Shown here in pieces: positions 4,811 to 6,596 of a stretch of 6,596 nucleotides of DNA. Made by a program: the position numbers and the translations under genes. Position 1 is the stretch's first letter, and each line of letters starts with the position of its first letter. The notes below the pieces were generated by a model that was not told the DNA's origin, ran no database searches, and saw only the letters and a list, made by a program, of their open reading frames with translations. Source of the stretch: an uncultured Oscillospiraceae bacterium (GTDB lineage Bacteria > Bacillota > Clostridia > Oscillospirales > Ruminococcaceae); contig CAJUSD010000046.1 in NCBI GenBank assembly GCA_910589145.1, positions 1 through 6,596 on the forward strand, written 5' to 3'.

Positions 4811-6133
4811 ATGAAAACAAACTTGATAATTGCCTTAACTGTCATATCAATCATATTGTCCGGGTGTTCCAGAGATGTTTCAAACAGTTCCAATACTTCT
4901 TTTGAATCATTATCCAGCGACCAAAGCTTTGACAAAAATTCAGAAAATGGGCCTCAAAATGATTCCTCAAAGCCATCATCTGAAAATCAAAATTCTGATG
5001 AAGTTTCAACCAAAGGCTCACAAATAGACAATTCTTCTGTACCGAACAATGCTGACATTTGGCAGATGGAAGAAGAATACCGAAAAATAGAACCAGACTT
5101 TTTAGATAAAATTACAAGTTTACATGTCCTAGGCGTTACAAACGGCCATGTCCTGCTTAGTTCAGCAGAATCTGACACACAAATTTTCCGTACTGCATGG
5201 GATTTCGATTTAAAAAATAATACCTGGCAGCAAATCGGCAATTACGACAGCTTTCAAACAATGTCAGGCGATCAGATTCAAATGGGCCTGAAAAATTATT
5301 TTGCTTACGAAGACAAAAAAATGCAATACCGTATGGCCTGCATCGACCCTGTTAATCAGGAAGTAAGTTATCCCAATACATTTGAATTTTTCCCTCCCCT
5401 TGCCGCCTATGAGTCAATGGACAGTAAAAATTTTTTCCTCTATCTTCCTAATATGGATTCTTCCGGGAACCGGCAGTATCATATCTGCCTTTATAATACA
5501 GAGGAGAACAATTATCGGGAAATCTATACTGAAAATTATGACGAAACAAACCGTATCGGAACAATTGTACAGGATATCAGCGCCCAAGATCAGCTTCTTT
5601 ATCTTTGCTGTGGGGTTTACGAGGCGGATGGGCAATATACATATAAAATCATTGTCTGCAACTCCGAGGGGGAACAGCAGCAGGAAATTGTATTGGACGA
5701 TTTGAAAGACCGTTTGCAGCAAAACGATGAAAATATTGAAAGGTTTGCCGTTTTAGGGGACTGCTTCTTTTTTAAGACATTGGGTTCCGGCTCCCGGTAT
5801 CTCTATGCTTATGAGGATGGCTCACTCCGTTTATTAGAACTTCCATCCCAGCATTTGGTTCTGGATGAACAGAGAGGGGACAACCTCCGGGACAGGGAAC
5901 AGAATCCCTACTACTATTTCTGGGATAGTCAAACGAAAACACTGTATCCCTTTAATTGCCAGACAAAGACCTTTTCCAAGCTCCCGTTCAGTCAGGAAGA
6001 TGATGAGAACCTGTCCATAAGTATTCGGGATGATGCGGAAGGAAATATTCTGATGAGCCGTTACAGGCGGGATCAGGACATCCCTGACTATTACTATATT
6101 CCCCAAAGTACTATTTTAAAATATATGGAATAA
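4811..6133 (+). CDS. Surface lipoprotein, possible beta-propeller
   Basis: A 440-residue predicted lipoprotein. A short signal sequence ends in the lipobox LSGC (16-19), so Cys19 should be lipid-modified and anchor the protein to the outer face of the membrane. Residues 20-81 are a Ser/Asn/Asp-rich, low-complexity tether. The body from about 82 onward is rich in aromatic residues, with recurring strand-turn patterns such as DFDLKNNTWQQIG (131-143), YLYAYEDGSLRLLEL (330-344) and WDSQTKTLYPFN (371-382), resembling blades of a beta-propeller. I cannot assign a named family. AAGGAA (4795-4800) precedes ATG 4811 by 10 nt. The terminator before it implies its own promoter, but I found no convincing one, nor an operator copy. 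It sits between two genes with matching signal regions, which hints at a shared cell-surface role. Confidence 0.82.
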   Translation: MKTNLIIALTVISIILSGCSRDVSNSSNTSFESLSSDQSFDKNSENGPQNDSSKPSSENQNSDEVSTKGSQIDNSSVPNNADIWQMEEEYRKIEPDFLDKITSLHVLGVTNGHVLLSSAESDTQIFRTAWDFDLKNNTWQQIGNYDSFQTMSGDQIQMGLKNYFAYEDKKMQYRMACIDPVNQEVSYPNTFEFFPPLAAYESMDSKNFFLYLPNMDSSGNRQYHICLYNTEENNYREIYTENYDETNRIGTIVQDISAQDQLLYLCCGVYEADGQYTYKIIVCNSEGEQQQEIVLDDLKDRLQQNDENIERFAVLGDCFFFKTLGSGSRYLYAYEDGSLRLLELPSQHLVLDEQRGDNLRDREQNPYYYFWDSQTKTLYPFNCQTKTFSKLPFSQEDDENLSISIRDDAEGNILMSRYRRDQDIPDYYYIPQSTILKYME

Positions 6134-6165
6134 AAGCAGCATACAGCCAGTACGCCGTGTTTTTA

Positions 6166-6194
6166 TTGCAGGCGAACGGCACAGGTGCTATAAT
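6166..6194 (+). promoter_or_regulatory. Extended -10 promoter for the last gene
   Basis: TTGCAG (6166-6171) and a perfect TATAAT (6189-6194) have a 17-nt spacer, with a TGn extension (TGC, 6186-6188) directly before the -10. Transcription should start near 6201, giving a leader of about 130 nt. No copy of the 18-bp operator is present here. Confidence 0.82.
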
Positions 6195-6201
6195 AAAAAA
6201 C

Positions 6202-6282
6202 GCAAAGCAGAAAATTCCTATAAATATCAGGAATATAAAAGAGGTACAACCCCAATGGTAAAAAACTAGCATTAGGCTTTGC
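6202..6282 (+). promoter_or_regulatory. Structured leader of the last gene
   Basis: GCAAAGC (6202-6208) can pair with GCTTTGC (6276-6282), enclosing a small hairpin ATTCCT/AGGAAT (6214-6219/6229-6234). The pairings are short and A/T-rich inside, so a regulatory role is only a possibility. Confidence 0.25.
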
Positions 6283-6298
6283 TTTGTCTGTATTTTGA
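6255..6298 (+). pseudogene. Frameshifted signal-peptide remnant
   Basis: A GAGG (6241-6244) precedes ATG 6255 by 10 nt. As written the frame is only Met-Val-Lys-Asn-stop (TAG 6267-6269). One extra A in the A run at 6260-6265 would instead give MVKKLALGFALSVF before TGA (6296-6298), which looks like the start of an export signal. It may be the decayed head of a lost gene, or a tiny leader ORF. The fragment is short, so chance remains possible. Confidence 0.3.
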
Positions 6299-6331
6299 CG
6301 TATATCATTCTAAAGTCGGGAGGCTTTAATT

Positions 6332-6596
6332 ATGAAAAACATTAAAAAATTTCTGTCCACTGTTTTGGCGCTGTCTATGGCGGTTTCTATGTCCGCCTAC
6401 CCTGTCTTTGCCAGGGCGGAAGGCGAGGAAATCCCCCAGGAATCAATCCCTATGGGTGCAGGACGTGATGAAGATGCCCAAGAACCAATGATGGGTGCAG
6501 GACGTGATGAAGATGCCCAAGAACCAATGATGGGCGCAGGGCGTGATGAAGATGCCCAAGAACCAATGATGGGCGCAGGGCGTGATGAAGATGCCC
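6332..6596 (+). CDS. Secreted repeat-bearing protein, 3' end outside the window
   Basis: 88 codons are visible before the window ends. GGGAGG (6318-6323) is 8 nt before ATG 6332. Residues 1-27 form a signal peptide ending PVFA before RAEGEE. Residues 1-44 match the C39-like protein at 39 of 44 positions, through EGEEIPQESIPMGAG. From residue 41 the protein becomes a tandem repeat of 13 residues (MGAGRDEDAQEPM): three full copies and nine residues of a fourth, acidic with one Arg per unit. The first protein has a single MGAG at the same place and then a C39-like domain. The simplest reading is therefore a paralogous C39-like protein whose linker has expanded. Alternatively, it is a repetitive secreted polypeptide or precursor. 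The downstream part is needed to decide. Confidence 0.85.
   Translation, partial: MKNIKKFLSTVLALSMAVSMSAYPVFARAEGEEIPQESIPMGAGRDEDAQEPMMGAGRDEDAQEPMMGAGRDEDAQEPMMGAGRDEDA
6452..6596 (+). repeat. In-frame 39-bp tandem repeat, at least 3.7 copies
   Basis: Units lie at 6452-6490, 6491-6529, 6530-6568 and 6569-6596 (cut by the window). Units 1 and 2 are identical. Unit 3 and the visible part of unit 4 differ from them at the same two third-codon positions (GGT to GGC and GGA to GGG), leaving the peptide unchanged. The near-identity suggests recent duplication by slippage or unequal recombination. Confidence 0.97.

Noticed and set aside
5382..6106. Other-frame open frames within the lipoprotein gene (plus 5382-5705, minus 5414-5722, minus 5834-6106)
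   Set aside because: They are shadows of the continuous lipoprotein frame with no independent signals.
6452..6596. CRISPR array
   Set aside because: The 39-bp units are directly contiguous without spacers and remain in one reading frame after a signal peptide.

Overview
The window looks like chromosomal DNA of a low-to-mid GC gut Firmicute, most likely a Clostridia/Lachnospiraceae member. This is inferred from near-consensus sigma-A promoters, strong GGAGG-type ribosome binding sites, TTG start usage, an Rpn-like protein of a type I associate with Lachnospiraceae, and a BlaR1-like M56 peptidase followed by a BlaI-family repressor. All identified genes lie on the + strand.

Region 1 (1-399) is a tRNA cluster. 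tRNA-Pro(UGG) is probably the tail of an upstream transcript. A consensus promoter (TTGACA-17-TATAAT) drives tRNA-Thr(UGU) and tRNA-Tyr(GUA), closed by a 12-bp hairpin terminator. Region 2 (409-1443) is a stand-alone Rpn/PD-(D/E)XK-like gene with its own promoter and a GC-rich terminator.

Region 3 (1584-3377) is a two-gene regulatory unit: an M56 (BlaR1-like) membrane metallopeptidase and a BlaI/MecI-family repressor. The M56 protein has the HELNH zinc site but no penicillin-binding sensor domain. Its outer part is a roughly 108-residue segment with six cysteines, including a CxxC-x13-CxxC pair. An 18-bp near-palindrome lies between its promoter and start codon. Two more copies, on the opposite strand, sit at 3444-3461 and 3514-3531, upstream of the next gene. 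This is the strongest sequence evidence for one regulon.

Region 4 (3444-6596) encodes exported proteins: a secreted C39-like papain-fold protein with Gln/Cys/His/Asp residues in place, a lipoprotein with a Ser/Asn-rich tether and a propeller-like body, and a last gene cut by the window edge. The last gene shares its first 44 residues (39 identical) with the C39-like protein, then enters an in-frame 39-bp tandem repeat. The C39 gene has an unusually long leader with a hairpin and overlapping tiny ORFs. The last gene has an extended -10 promoter and a leader containing what looks like a frameshifted signal-peptide remnant.

Working model (inference): the M56 protein senses an extracellular cue, probably not a beta-lactam, and relieves BlaI-type repression of its own operon and of the secreted C39-like protein. 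The lipoprotein and the repeat-bearing protein may belong to the same surface or secretion programme, but no operator copy was found in front of either.
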